NCBI GenBank assembly: GCA_030280995.1
Contig: JASXTE010000008.1
Coordinates: 2,995,001 to 3,059,000 of the forward strand
Source: Hemileia vastatrix
Taxonomy: Eukaryota > Basidiomycota > Pucciniomycetes > Pucciniales > Zaghouaniaceae
DNA length: 64,000 bases
Direction: 5' to 3'
The notes beneath the pieces were generated by a model. The model was not told the DNA's origin. It worked only from the letters and a program-made list of their open reading frames with translations, and did not search any database. Below, one piece after another: positions 11,075 to 23,745 of the stretch. Both the position numbers and the translations under genes were made by a program. Every line of letters starts with the position of its first letter. Within the stretch, counting starts at the first letter, position 1.

Positions 11075-13952
11075 TGAGTCCAGTACAAGTTCGGCCGAAC
11101 TTGTGCTGGACACTTTGGCCAAGACCAGTGAATAAATATTGCAAGGAAAACCAAAAATCAATAGGCTATAAAAGGAAGTTAATTGATGGCATCAAATTGT
11201 TTTTTGGTAAAAGTGTCCAGCACAAGCTCGGCCGAACTTATGCTGGACACTTTTCCAATTTGAAGTTAGTGAGGTGTTCCTCATAAAAGTGTCCAGCACA
11301 AGTTCGGCCGAACTTGTGATGGACACTTTTACCAAAAAAAAAAAAAATGATGCTATCAAATATGTTCATGTTATAGCCTAATTTTTTTTAATTTCCTTGA
11401 AGTAATAAGTTACTGTACATGACCAAAGTGTCCAGCACAAGTTCATCCAAACTTATGCTGGACACTTTTATAATTTGAAGTTGGTAAGGTGCATGTTTTT
11501 TTAAGAGAAGTGAGGTTTTCCTTATAAAAGTGTCCAGCACAAGTTTGGCCGAACTTGTGCTGGACACTTTTACCAAAGACATTAGATAGCATCAATTATC
11601 TTCATTATATGGGCTATTTTTATTGGTTTTCCTTGCAATTTATAGTCACTGTTCTTGGCCAAAGTGTCCAGCACAAGTTCGGCCAAACTTATGCTGGACA
11701 CTTTTATAATTTGAAGTTGGTGAGGTGTATGTTTTTTTAAGAGAAGTGAGGTGTTCCTCATAAAAGTGTCCAGCACAAGTTTGGCCGAACTTGTGATGGA
11801 CACTTTTACCAAAAAAAAAAAATGATGCTATCAAATATGTTCATGTTATAGCCTAATTTTTTTTTATTTCCTTGAAGTAATAAGTTACTCTCCATGACCA
11901 AAGTGTCCAGCACAAGTTCGGCCGAACTTATGCTGGACACTTTTATAATTTGAAGTTGGTAAGGTCCATGTTTTTTTAAGAGAAGTGAGGTTTTCTTTAT
12001 AAATTGGTCCAGCACAAGTTCGGCCGAACTTGTTCTGGACACTTTTACCAAAAAACAATTTGATGCCATCAATTAACTTCCTTTTATAGCCTATTGATTT
12101 TTGGTTTTCCTTGCAATTTTTATTCACTGGTCTTGGCCAAAGTGTCCAGCACAAGCTCGGCCAAACTTATGCTGGACACTTTATTAATTTGAAGTTGGGG
12201 AGGTGTATTTTTTTTTAGAGAAGTGAGGTTTTCCTTATAAAAGTGTCCAGCATAAGTTCGGCCAAACTTGTGCTGGACACTTTTACCAAAAAAAAAATAG
12301 ATGCCATCAAATATGTTCATGTTATAGCCTAATTTTTTTTAATTTCCTTGAAGTAATAAGTTACTGTCCATGACCAAAGTGTCCAGCACAAGTTTGGCCG
12401 AACTTATGCTGGACACTTTTATAAGGAAAACCTCACTTCTCCTAAAAAAACATGCACCTTACCAACTTCAAATTGGAAAAGTGTCCAGCATAAGTTCGGC
12501 CGAACTTGTGCTGGACACTTTGGCCAACACCAGTGACTAAAATTGCAAGAAAACCAAAAATCAATAGGCTATAAAAGGAAGTTAATTGATGGCATCTATT
12601 TTTTTTTTTGGTAAAAGTGTCAAGCACAAGTTTGGCCGAACTTGTGCTGGACACTTTTATGAGGAACATCTCACTTCTCTTAAAAAAACATGCACCTTAA
12701 CAACTTCAAATTATAAAAGTGTCCAGCATAAGTTCGGCTGAACTTGTACTGGACATATTTACCAACAAAAAATTTGATGCCATCAATTAACTTCCTTTTA
12801 TAGCCTATTGATTTTTGGTTTTCCTTGCAATTTTTAGTCACTGGTCTTGGCCAAAGTGTCCAGCACAAGTTCAGCCAAACTTATGCTGGACACTTTTCCG
12901 ATTTGAAGTTGGTAAGGTGCATGTTTTTTTATGAGAAGTGAGGTTTTCCTTATAAAAGTGTCCAGGATAAGTTTGGCCAAACTTGTGCTGGACACTTTGG
13001 TCATGGACAGTAACTTATTACTTCAAGGAAATTAAAAAAAATTAGGCTATAACATGAACATATTTGATGGAATCTATTTTTTTTTTTTGGTAAAAGTGTC
13101 CAGCACAAGTTTGGCTGAACTTATGCTGGACACTTTTATAAGGAAAACCTCACTTCTCTTAAAAAAACATGCACCTTACCAACTTCAAATTGGAAAAGTG
13201 TCCAGCATAAGTTCGGCCGAACTTGTGCTGGACACTTTGGCCAAGACCAGTGACTAAAAATTTCAAGGAAAACCAAAAATCAATAGGCTATAAAAGGAAG
13301 TTAATTGATGGCATCAAATTTTTTGTTGGTGAATATGTCCAGCACAAGTTTGGCCGAGCTTATTCTGGACACTTTTATGAAGAAAAACCTCACTTCTCTT
13401 AAAAAAACAAGCAACTTACCAACTTCAAATCATAAAAGTGTCCAGCATAAGTTTGGCCAAACTTGTGCTGGACACTTTTACCAAAAAACAATTTCATGCC
13501 ATCAATTAACTTCCTTTTATAGCCTATTGATTTTTGGTTTTCCTTGCAATTTTTAGTCACTGGTCTTGGCCAAAGTGTCCAGCATAAGTTTGGCCGAACT
13601 TGTGCTGGACACTTTTCCAATTTGAATTTGTTAAGTGCATGTTTTTTTAAGAGAAGTGAGGTGTTCCTCATAAAAGTGTCCAGCATAAGTTTGGCTGAAC
13701 TTGTGCAGGACACTTTTACCAAAAAACAATTTGATGCCATCAATTAACTTCCTTTTATAGCCTATTGATTTTTGGTTTTCCTCACAATTTTTAGTCACTG
13801 GTCTTGGCCAAAGTGTCCAGCACAAGTTTGGCTGAACTTGTGCTGGACACTTTTCCAATTTGAAGTTGGTAAGGTGTATATTTTTTTAAGAGAAGTGAGG
13901 TTTTCATCATAAAAGTGTCCAGCACAAGTTCAGCCAAACTTGTGCTGGACAC
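11075..13952. repeat. Array of 25 palindromes with alternating, flipped spacers
   Basis: Twenty-five copies of a 38-bp near-perfect palindrome, arm GTGTCCAGCACAAGTTCGG followed by its complement, first at about 11076 and last at 13915-13952. Other copies start at 11213, 11289, 11428, 11530, 11664, 11766, 11903, 12006, 12142, 12243, 12379, 12481, 12617, 12719, 12856, 12958, 13096, 13198, 13335, 13438, 13575, 13676 and 13813. Spacers alternate strictly between a long type (about 95-100 bp; variant A with CAATAGGCTATAAAAGG or variant C with AGGCTATAACATGAAC, or their complements) and a short type B (about 37-65 bp, with AATTTGAAGTTGG). A, B and C each occur in both orientations. Variation within palindromes is mostly C/T at two or three positions. 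It is not a CRISPR: spacers repeat, and open frames across it are by-products of the repeat. Confidence 0.97.
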
Positions 13953-15254
13953 TTTACTCAGAACAGTTTGATGGATTCAATTGTCTACATATTCCTTACC
14001 ATGGTCTTTTGGTAAAGAGGGAAACCTTTAGCTATTGGTAGTTGTTTTGAGTATATTATGAGTAGTTGATATTTCCATTTTAAGGTAAAAGAGTACAATA
14101 TTTTTTGTGATTACCAGTAATTTATTTCCCTCAATATTTCTAAGATATTGGTTATAATTTTTATAACACCTATTTCTAATATTCCTCTTTGATTTGACTA
14201 TTTTTTTAGTCCTAATTTAAAGGTTTTTACTATTTTATCAACCAAGCTTTACATCAATGTAAAAAATACCCTGATTAATCCTGCAATATTTTTTTGACTG
14301 TTACTATTCAATAATAGCTCAAGTTAGAAACATATATCCATTATCTACTTTCTTTTTCAACTTAGTTATCTCAGTGGAAAGTGTTCATCAATTACTATTG
14401 AATGATGTTTACAGTACGTAACGTTGTACAAATCTGTAAAATACTTTAAAAAAATTGTGACTTTGGTAGTTGGTTATTGGATTTTATATGGAAATAATTT
14501 CAAATAATTTTATACTTTATTCATATGCTAAGATTCTTAAGTGTTTCTATTTTTGATTTATTATATCAATTTAACTTTAACTAAGTTTAGACTAGGTTTG
14601 TGCCATGGGGTGTCAGCGCAGCCCAAACGAGCTCCTATCATAGAATAAATTAATTATTTTTAATAATTTTATATAATACTCTTTAGTGTTATCTTTTTTT
14701 ATCCCTTTTTTTTAAATTATCTTTTTCCTTTGTTTTTGTCCCCTATTTTTTATAACACATAAAGATGCCAAAATTTCCAATAATAGATCCCTTTGTCATA
14801 TTGCATGATGTTGATATTTAAAAATTAATTTAAATATTTAAATTAGTTAAACTTATATTCTCAACTATTTACCCTTTGCGATTATCAAATTGTAAATTGG
14901 ACATTTTCTTTGTTTGTCATCCTTCTAAGTTCCCAATGTTTATGTCTAGTTACTTCCCTTTTACTATTAACCCCATTATTATCATCAGACTATTCTACAA
15001 TATGCTCGCTAGCTTTATGCCATTGTAAAAGAACCCCTATCAAAAACCTGCTTCTGGTAATATATAAACCCTCTTGTTTAGTACCACATTTCTCAATTCG
15101 TTTATTTCTCTCAATTTTACTACTATTATCTTTTGGTTATCACATTTATCTGTGTTAGTACAGCTTGAAAATACAAATAGCAATATATATTTTTTATCTC
15201 TTTATTATCTTGATATAAGAATTTTTTATTTTTTTCAAGTAATAAGTCATTAAA
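13953..15254. other. Spacer between palindrome array and family X gene
   Basis: About 1.3 kb, AT-rich. A short GC-richer island at about 14600-14632 (GTGCCATGGGGTGTCAGCGC) stands out, but I cannot assign it. The 5' control region of the family X gene should lie here; no specific promoter motif is claimed. Confidence 0.5.
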
Positions 15255-17679
15255 ATGCCTCGTGATAAACAGACACCTCCTTTATGTAAGATCTATTGCT
15301 TTATCTCTTATATCTTCTTAGACTAACTTTTCTTTTCCATTAATATATTTGATATATTAGCACCAAGTAGTTATTTGACGAAAGCTCTTCAGCATCCTCG
15401 ATTCGAATCCTTCAAACTCAAGAAACAACCACCTCTAGGCATATCTCCAAACCCCCCTTCTCTTGCCAATGAAAGGACTGAAATTACCCGATCTTAATAT
15501 GGCAAGATACTTGAGTTTGCTAAAGGCAAAACTGAAGAACTACTGTCAACTCTTAGCGAGAAGCCTTTGCCATCTTATATTTTGAATGCCTACAACAATG
15601 TGCTTGAATACATTGATGACCTAGAAAAATGTAAGTAATTATTTTATATTAAATTCTTTAAACTCAGAACAATAAATTATGGAAAATTTTTCTTTAAAAC
15701 TTATTCAAATTCAGCTTATGAAAAAGGTATCATTCCTCCTGATGATTTCATTATCATCAAAGATGATGATGATAATGAAATACCTGACGCTGAAGGCTAT
15801 GCATCAACATCTCGAGGGGGAGATAAGACTATTCTTTGGCGTTCAAAAAGAATGAGACTTTCTAGGGGCTCTAGTTTTGTTAGTGCTACTAAAACTCCTC
15901 CTGCCAAGGATTCCTCTTACTCAGCATCTCAAAAATCCAAAAAAACTAGCCAAAATGTGTCGAAAGGGTATGTTATTTCTTTCATGAGTAATATAGCAAT
16001 TAATTTTATATTAGTGTTTAAAGCTATCTCCAAATTGTTTACTTTCTTATTTATAATTTCTTGTCTTTTTCTTATCTTTTAATCCAGCTCTAAAAATGAC
16101 AATCACTCCAAAGCATCAACTAATAGCGAATCTTGCTCTAATGAAGAAGAACTAGAAGAAGAAGATGATGATGAAGTTTCAAAATATGAAGCTTCTCTAA
16201 CTCAAAAAAATGATAAAGCTACTTCTGCTGATGAGGTTGAGAAAACTCTGAATGAAGAAATCGATCCACCTAGCCAGCCACAAAAAAATACTTCAAGTTC
16301 AAAGAAACAGCTTATAGTTTCTGTATCTTCAAAATCTAAAATTGAAATTCCCCAAATCCTACGGTCTCTATCATCATCAATAAAAATTTCTAATAACTCC
16401 CTTCCTTATACTCCAACAATGATTGGAAACTCAAAATTACAGAAGCAAATAGCTGAAATTCATCGATTTTTTGAAGGTAGAATCAATGGTCAAAAGGTAC
16501 TTAGGGCATGGCCAGAAATTGATCAGTTATTTGATATTGGTTTGTCTGCTTCTCTTGAAAAGCCACACGAAATTTCGCAAAAATTCAATTTTCTATGGAT
16601 GAAATCTGCTAATGACAAAATGCTTACAAAAATTAATGAACTCTGTATATATCACTTACTTGAAGTTTGATAATTTATTTTATGATAACTAATTTTTTTG
16701 TTATTTTTTTAGCTTTGGATTTTCTTAATGTTGACACTTTGCAGATCTGGGTGGTCAATAATTTGAACTTTGAAAATTTGGAAAATTTTTGTAACTCTGA
16801 AGAACCAAACTCAAATAATCTTTCTCCATTTAAGAAGACTGATCACCCTGAATCATCGATGATACGCATGCTATCAAGACTAGTTAGCCCAACTGCTCAC
16901 CAGCGTTCTTTTTGGACATCCTTCATCGCATCATCTCTTTATCTTGCTTCTCAAGAGTTTACACTTCCTGCTGAAGAATCCAACTTCAATCCAGATTTTC
17001 CTATTGAACGTGCCCTACATATTCTAGCCTGCCTTACAAATCTGAAAAGCAAAGTTCCCAATACATTCGACAGCTCAACATCACAGTTAATTGCTGAAAG
17101 TTTTTCAATCACTCCCCTATGCCAATTTAGAAACATAATAATCGACGTCATAATTTCAATAATTATTTTAAAATCTAGAGAGGCTGCTGCAAATATAACT
17201 CAAGCTGAAAGCAAGAAACGACAACGTTCGAGGAATAAAAAAAAACAACAGATATGCAGCAATTTGATGAGTCTCATAATGATTCTATTCAGAAGATGAA
17301 TCAAGAATAGGCACACCATAAATATCAATCATTTACTTTTTACTTGGTTGATGGTGTTTGTGGATTATTTCTTTCCTCACAGGACCACCGGCTTGTGTCA
17401 GCTTCAGACTGCTTAGAATTCATAACACAACTCGGCCTCCTTAGAAAATACTGTGATAATAATAATCTGGGTGGTGAAAAAATCTGGAAAAACCTTAATT
17501 TTTATATCTTTAATATTATCAAACCCTTAATAGATAATTCTGAGTCTATGCCACTTAATTTTAATACTCCCACCATGAGCCATATTTCTAAAGCAATGGC
17601 AGCTGATTTTCTTGATTATTGGAATCTTATTAAGCCGAATTCTTCATTTTTCTGTATTGTTGACATAATTAATACATAA
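15255..17679 (+). pseudogene. Family X copy 1, uncharacterised, decayed
   Basis: Five-exon gene whose paralogue lies at 62222-59792. ATG 15255; introns fit at 15286-15360, 15631-15714, 15968-16087 and 16645-16712. The N-terminal half is Ser/Lys/acid-rich and probably disordered (YEKGIIPPDDF, then RGSSFV). The C-terminal half is the conserved part: KIHRF-like helix (EIHRFFEGRINGQKVLRAW), KTDHPESSMIRMLSRL, SLYLASQEF, and GLFLSSQDHRLVSASDCLEF after about 17365. Damage: in-frame TAA 15495, a one-base shift in the A-run near 17237-17245, and TAG about 17310; homology to copy 2 continues past each. I see no known domain or catalytic motif. It is convergent with the TET/JBP-like gene at 20-21 kb, as its paralogue is with the other TET/JBP-like gene, so the pair probably travels together. 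Confidence 0.8.
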
Positions 17680-20178
17680 TCCTACTTCATGTAAATATAT
17701 ACTTTATCCTATTGCTACATTTTTTTGTGTAACTCAAATTATTTATTTATGTGAGATTTATTACCGAATCTGAATAAAGATGCTTAAACTATCAATAAAT
17801 ATTATTGTATAAATTTCTTACACCTTTTTGCTATTCAGTAAATATTATTGCAATAATAATAACTCAAAATCATGATGGATCAAAAATTTGAAGAAAGATT
17901 AAGAATACATTATAAGTCATTTTTCTCATAACACTATATATTTCTTTAAGATGGCAATACATCTTAGCATTTGTTGCAAATTTTAAGATAATTATTACAA
18001 AAAATGAAACATTTTTATATCAATTCTTTTCAGCATGTTAAAAAGTTAAAAATATTAAGTGTAATGAATATTTGCTCACAATTCATCAAAGATTTTTCTT
18101 AAGTAGACTTTTCTTAATCTAATTTCTATAATTTCTAGGTGCATAATTATCTTAATTATACTAAGTATTCTCTATGAAAAACTCCTGGAAATAATATTCA
18201 ATTCATTTAATAATAGTAACATATATATGTACCATGATAAAATAATATCTAGACATTTGAATAATGAGAAGCCATCATATTGGTATGAAATCATATTAAA
18301 GTGTCTTTGAAAAACTAGTTAAATTTAAAAAATATCTTTTTATCAGTGTCAATTATTTTGAAAAATAAAATTTACTCTACATTTTGATGATCTATAATTT
18401 ACCTTGCTGTATTTTGATTCATATTTTATATTGATTATTTTTTACACTTACAGATTCATGTATAGATATCAAATTTTGTTCAATAATTTGGTAAAAAAGA
18501 TATTTAATTCTTTCTATGAAAGCAAAAAAAAGAAAAGAAAGCAACTAGGGTACTCCTTATTAAGAACTTAAAAATATTATTTCTATAAATATTAAAACAA
18601 ACCCTTTTTAGATTTCCATCCTTCTTGTTCATCCTTAAATGTCAATAATAAGTTATTGAAATATTATTTTTCAAGTAGAATTTCATATGAATCAAATTCT
18701 ACTTACATCTACCTGAATAGATCAAGGTCAACAAAAATATATCTACAATCTTTTTCTAGGATTTTAAGATTCATTCAACTCCAAGAAAAAAGAAATATTC
18801 ATCCCAAACTCTAAAAATCAATTCAATGAATAAATATTCAAACACTTCAAAATAAATTTCAATTTGATTGCTTTATATTTATCTTTAAATATATTGAGGT
18901 CCACTCTCTCACAAAAGTAAAAGCCCTTTCATAATTATTAATATTTTATTATAATATAATAAAATTTACTTAAAAATGAAGTAGTAGTTTCTATTTTACA
19001 TACCTTGTTTTATGAATTTTTAAAAAAAATTCAATTAGATATATAGAAATATCATCATATAATTCAGCTTTTTGAACTCTGCACCTTAATTAAAGATAGA
19101 TGATAAAGGCTAAGTCAAGATCTACAAGGAAATTTAAATTCATATTAATTAAATATTCCTCTTGTACAAGGCAATTTTTAAAATTAGAATTAATTTTTAT
19201 TGGAGATCTAAATTGATTGTTAGATTCATTATTCTTAATATATCTCATTTCCTTTTATTGATTATTTCAATTCTACTTTTGCAGTTATATGCTTCAATAA
19301 AATATAATTATGTGATGAAAAATATTCAATTTATCAAAAATAAAATCACAAGTCACACTAGTGTACAAATTTCAGTATATTTAAGATTAAGTAATGCCAC
19401 TAAATTAATTCAAGTTAGATATGAAAGCAAATAATGAATGACTCAAAGAAAAAAATTAATATTTAATTTTACTTTAATTTATTTTTTATTTTTATTTTTA
19501 CTTAAATAAAAATAAAATAATACATGGTTTTACTTTATTTATTAATAAGAAAAAACTTATTGCAAAAATTAGCAAATTTTTAATATTTTTAAAAATAATA
19601 TTAATAGTACAGATCTATTTATGTTGATGCATATGATCTTTTAGGAAGGATTTGTAAGATATTTTTTATTTTTAGTTTCCATTTGCAATAATTAAGCAAG
19701 TTACAAAGCTATATTTTGTTTCTTATATTATATTTTATTATATTTTATTTTACTTGTAGCAATGATAATTTTTTATTGTAACATGGTTTTTAATTTTTAC
19801 ATCCATTTTTTTTGATACTTTTATTGTTTTATGTTTTTCACCAGATTATACATAATCATCAGCTTCATAAAAGGTTTTTTTAGACATGTGTGTAAATATA
19901 TCATTCTACCACTAAACTAAAACTATACCTGTACAATAAAATCACATTTTTACCTATCACTATTTAATGGTCTTTTACTTTTTTTATTAACATGTATATA
20001 AGAATCATTTTCTGTATTTAATTTTTCAATATCTTTAGTAGCATTAAATATATAGTGATTCACTAACTTTCTTTTTTTTTGTTAAATCAGTCTTTTCATT
20101 GTACTTAGAAAGTTTCATCATAAGAAAATTACATCTTTCTAACTCTTCATTTATATTTAAGTACTCAGAAATATCTAT
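17680..20178. other. AT-rich gap between convergent genes
   Basis: About 2.5 kb between the 3' ends of family X copy 1 and the TET/JBP-like copy 1. Very AT-rich; I see no gene, TIR or tandem repeat. The matching gap in the mirrored unit (58994-59791) is only 0.8 kb, so this one may hold an unrecognised insertion. Confidence 0.45.
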
Positions 20179-21238
20179 TTAAAACTCTTGGAGTTTTTTA
20201 AATGTATTGAAAAGTCTTGTACTAACTTGAATAGAAGAGCCAAGGCTAGTGAATCCACCAATTTCATAACATCGTGAAGTGAAATGTTTAAGAAGGTTTG
20301 CTGGCCATAGAATCGGTGTGATGCCATTAGTGGCCTCCATGTCTATTTTGCAAGCTATTTCAGGAAAATGAAGCTCTCCGCCTTTTTGACGTGGTTGATT
20401 TGAGTCATAAGATTGATGAAGAGAATTTTTCTCAGTGTCTTTAGGTATGAAAAGTCCAAATGTATACTCGCTACGGTCTGAGTCACAGTGAGAACTATTC
20501 GAAAACCTGTTTCCATTTGAGCCTGTTGTCCAAGTAACATTGCCAGCAAATGGTTCAATTTCTTCATTGTTAAAATATTCTCCAAACCCAGGAATCCCAA
20601 GCTTTTGACAGAGTTTTACTGCTTCTTGATACTTAACATTAGATATATTTTGATAAAAAAATTTAAAGAATAACTCTTTTCGCTTCATGCAACAAACATA
20701 CTCTGCCAAATCTAAGGGCTTAGAAGCATATTTACCTAAAAAAGTAATTAAAATAATAATAGATTAAAACTATTCATAAATAAAACTATATAATACTTAC
20801 CAATTAATAGAGACTTTTTCCATCTAAACAATGATCACCAACAAACATATTACCAAATCCACCACCATTTTTATGAGCTTTATTTTGCAAAACTCGATGT
20901 TCACAATACGAAAAGTCTTTGATGCACTGAATTGTTGCTTCAAGCATGTTTAATCAAATGAGATCTTCAATAGAAAATGTTTTCACTATAACACTTGGAA
21001 TTGAGGAGCAGATCGGATGGAAAATATAACAGCTAGAATTTGAAATCAAATACCGTTCTGGATTAACTAAATTTTTTACAAAACTCCTAGAAAAATATTT
21101 TGCCCTCTTCCCATCTGTCTCAACACCATAATTTTCAACCATAAGTAATGCATTCTCGATGTTTTTCACATGCTTGTTGTTTGATTTTTTTCCTCGGTGG
21201 TGATTTTTCTTTATAAAAAAACTTTGTGAAGCCTGCAT
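20179..21238 (-). pseudogene. TET/JBP-like 2OG-Fe(II) dioxygenase copy 1, decayed
   Basis: Paralogue of the gene at 57.1-59.0 kb. Exon 1 begins at ATG 21238 and runs to about 20805; the intron (GTAAGTATT donor) ends near 20739; exon 2 runs to 20179. The double-stranded beta-helix core keeps the HxD iron ligands in SSHCDSDRSEYTFGLF (about 20490-20445), GGELHFPEI, then ILWPANLLKHFTSRC with the distal His, and GSSIQVSTRL with a possible 2-oxoglutarate Arg. Intact members oxidise 5-methylcytosine in DNA or RNA. Damage against copy 2: in-frame TGA at 20954, a one-base loss near 20822 before the splice donor, and TAA 20179, after which IDISEYL-type homology still continues to about 20090. Assignment rests on motif order and on known expansions of TET/JBP genes in rusts; overall divergence is high. 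Confidence 0.75.
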
Positions 21239-23097
21239 CTTGTTGTGTAGTAAATAGGAAATTAATTTAATTCAAAAATAAATAAATAAAAAGTGAAAAA
21301 TAATGCAATGGTTAAAAATAAGGCCTCCAAAATAATCATTATATTCTTAATATTAAATAAAAAATCATATCCAACATGCATGTAGAAAACATCAGTATTA
21401 GCTGAATTTAAAATATTAATCAAGTATTTCGAATTAAAGCTTCATTTTATTGCTTACAAGTATAGTATTCTGCCATATGCATTTGGCACACGAGATTCAA
21501 CTATTCCCTAAACATAAACAATTAAATGTGAAGCTTAAATCCAATGCCCAATTATTATGATAAATACAGCAATAATACATAAGTATCTGTTGATGCTTTA
21601 TTTAATTTTTCTCCATATATCAATAATATATCAAACCGCCAGATATCCATAATTTATAATGTTGAAAGGTATAGTTTCCTTAAACAAGAATCAACTATAC
21701 CTCTACCATTAATAGAATTACAGGAGGCCAATACAATAAATTATTGATATGTAGAAAAAAATTGATCACATACACATGTGGATACTATGATATTTTATTT
21801 TATTTAATTATTTAATATATAATGATTGAGAATAATAAAAAGTTTAAAATGAAATAGTGAAAAAAAGATATTTTTACTTGAAATTTAAAAAAAATCCTTT
21901 GGTAGGAGTTGATTGATTGATAAATGGACAACTAATCTGTTAATTATAATTTTTAGGAATAGATTATTGTAGAAAAATAAGTAGCATTTTTATTGAATGA
22001 AAAAAATAAAAAGAGAAAGACAAACCAAAATAAAATTTGGATGCTAACCAAAAATTAGCTTTTTGATGATACTATGACAAGTTAGAGATCAAGCTGCCAA
22101 GAGTTAAAAACAATCATCAGTTCTAATGTTTTTTTAAAGGGATTAAAAAGGAGAGTAAAATACTAAAAATCCAAGTTAGTAATCTTTAAACAAGTTAATT
22201 TGGTGGCAAACCTAATGATTGAGAAAAATGGATTCCCTAAAAGTTGAACTTATATTTAAAGTGAAATTAATATTTTTACTTAAGAAAAAAGTATAAGGGA
22301 CAAACCAAAATAAAAAACTCTTAAGTGAAACAGATGAAAAGCTAATAATTATAATAACCTGTCTCTTCTAAGTTGAAGGAGAGAAGTAGAAAATTTGCCA
22401 CTCAGATGAAAATTTGCTTACAGTTATGCGTATAGAAACATGCAAGTTACTGAAGCCGGTTGCATGGCATGCAGTGACTTGCATAAGGCGTATATGCAAC
22501 AGGTTTTTACACAGCAATATATTGTACAAATGATGACTAAACATTTTTACATGCTTTTAATTAAAACTTACATATTGTTTTTACAGCTTATTTTTATAGG
22601 GTTTCACAAAGTATAATTCGAGGAACCAAAGCCTCGGATAGTTTCACACGGATGCAATTAATATTTACATTCACTTATTTTACAAAATCAATCCACTTAT
22701 CCATATTATTTGTTCACATAAGGTTGGAAAACTAACCTTCAGATGTTATGGACCAATTTTTTATCACTTATTATTTTTTTTGCCACTAAGTTGACATTTG
22801 GCTACAAAAGAGTTAACAACCAAGTATGCATTTCTGAAAAACAACCTACACACAAAATCAGTATTCTGATATTTCAAACATTTTAAACCTGGGCATATAA
22901 GTTTTGGCATTTAAAAATATCCAATACCTCTTTTTTTGGCTTTGATTTTTTATTATACACATATACATTTCACACTGTCAAAAAACTAATGGAAAATGGC
23001 ATGTAAAAGAGTAGCGCAAATTTAAATGTATATCAACTTTAATCTTATTTCTTATTAATTCAAACCAGTCAGGCTCACCCTTACTGGTAGTTTATTT
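21239..23097. other. Upstream region of TET/JBP copy 1
   Basis: About 1.9 kb, AT-rich, without a supported gene. At 22439-22482 there is an imperfect foldback with 12-base arms around TGCAAGTTACTG and CAGTGACTTGCA. The rest shows no shared repeats. The mirrored unit has a similar 1.75-kb gap between hairpin cluster and dioxygenase. Confidence 0.45.
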
Positions 23098-23745
23098 TTA
23101 TAGTAGCCAATGTTACTTTAAGCAACATTGGCTGCTCAAATCTCACCATCAAACCTCCCAGCCAGTGTTATCTGGCTGGGAGATGCAAAAAACAGTTTTC
23201 AATGAAAGTCGCTTGTAGCGACTTTGGTTGCTTTAAAAAAAGTCTTGCAGCCAGTTTATTACTGGCTGCAAGTCAATAATATAAAAAAAAAGCGAGTGAA
23301 GTTGCTGCATGCAACTTTGCTCGCTTTTAAACACAAAATCTTGTTCCTTAAAGCAACATTGGCTGATTGTTCACCTTAAGACCTCCCAGCCAGTGTTATC
23401 TGGCTGAGAGATGAAAAAAAAGTTATTGCAACCAAAGTCGCTTGTAGCAACTTTGGTTGCTTTAAAAAAAGACTTGCAGCCAGTTTATTACTGGCTGCAA
23501 GTCAATAATATAAAAAAAAAGCAAGCAAAGTTGCTGCATGCAACTTCTCTTGCTTTTAAACACAAAATCTTGCAGGAAGTTTTAAACTGCCTGCAAGATG
23601 TATTATAAAATTGGCCAAAGCCACTTTTAGTGGCTTTGGCCAATTTTTTTTTTATTTTTTATTAAACGCTGCCAGCTTAAAGCTGGCAGCAATTTTTTTT
23701 ATTTCAATCCTGAGCCACTTCCTGTGGCTTGGGTTCTTTTTTTTT
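23098..23745. repeat. Hairpin cluster A (about 10 stem-loops, partly duplicated)
   Basis: A run of closely spaced stem-loops, each with 9-16-bp arms, a 3-9-base loop and a different sequence: GCCAATGTT..AACATTGGC (23106), CCCAGCCAG..CTGGCTGGG (23157), AAGTCGC..GCGACTT (23206), TTGCAGCCAG..CTGGCTGCAA (23246), AAGCGAG..CTCGCTT (23290), CTTGCAGG..CCTGCAAG (23570), TTGGCCAAAGCCAC..GTGGCTTTGGCCAA (23612), GCTGCCAGC..GCTGGCAGC (23667) and GAGCCAC..GTGGCTT (23711). The first half is tandemly duplicated with a period of 228-229. It is clearly GC-richer than its surroundings. Cluster B near 55.3-56.0 kb has the same design and shares stem words such as AGCCAG/CTGGCT and AAGTCGCTT. Function unknown. 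Confidence 0.92.

Noticed and set aside
11074..13858. Many overlapping 60-110-codon open frames on both strands with KVSS/TSSAELVLDT- or KSVQHKFGRTCAGHF-like repeats
   Set aside because: They arise from reading the same palindromes in different frames; they overlap on both strands and have no independent coding character.
11075..13952. CRISPR array
   Set aside because: Eukaryotic AT-rich context, spacers are themselves repeated and inverted, no cas genes, repeat is a full palindrome.
14590..14640. Outer terminus of the X/dioxygenase unit (GC-richer GTGCCATGGGGTGTCAGCGC)
   Set aside because: Compared with the equivalent place at 62.83-62.88 kb; only GTGTCAG is shared, which is too little to call an inverted repeat.
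19162..19434. 90-codon open frame in the gap between family X copy 1 and the dioxygenase
   Set aside because: AT-driven Ile/Asn/Lys composition, no homologue in the mirrored unit.
23098..23745. Bacterial-type rho-independent terminators or tRNA genes
   Set aside because: Some stems are followed by T runs, but the context is a fungal nuclear genome and there are many adjacent stems; no cloverleaf or tRNA consensus boxes.
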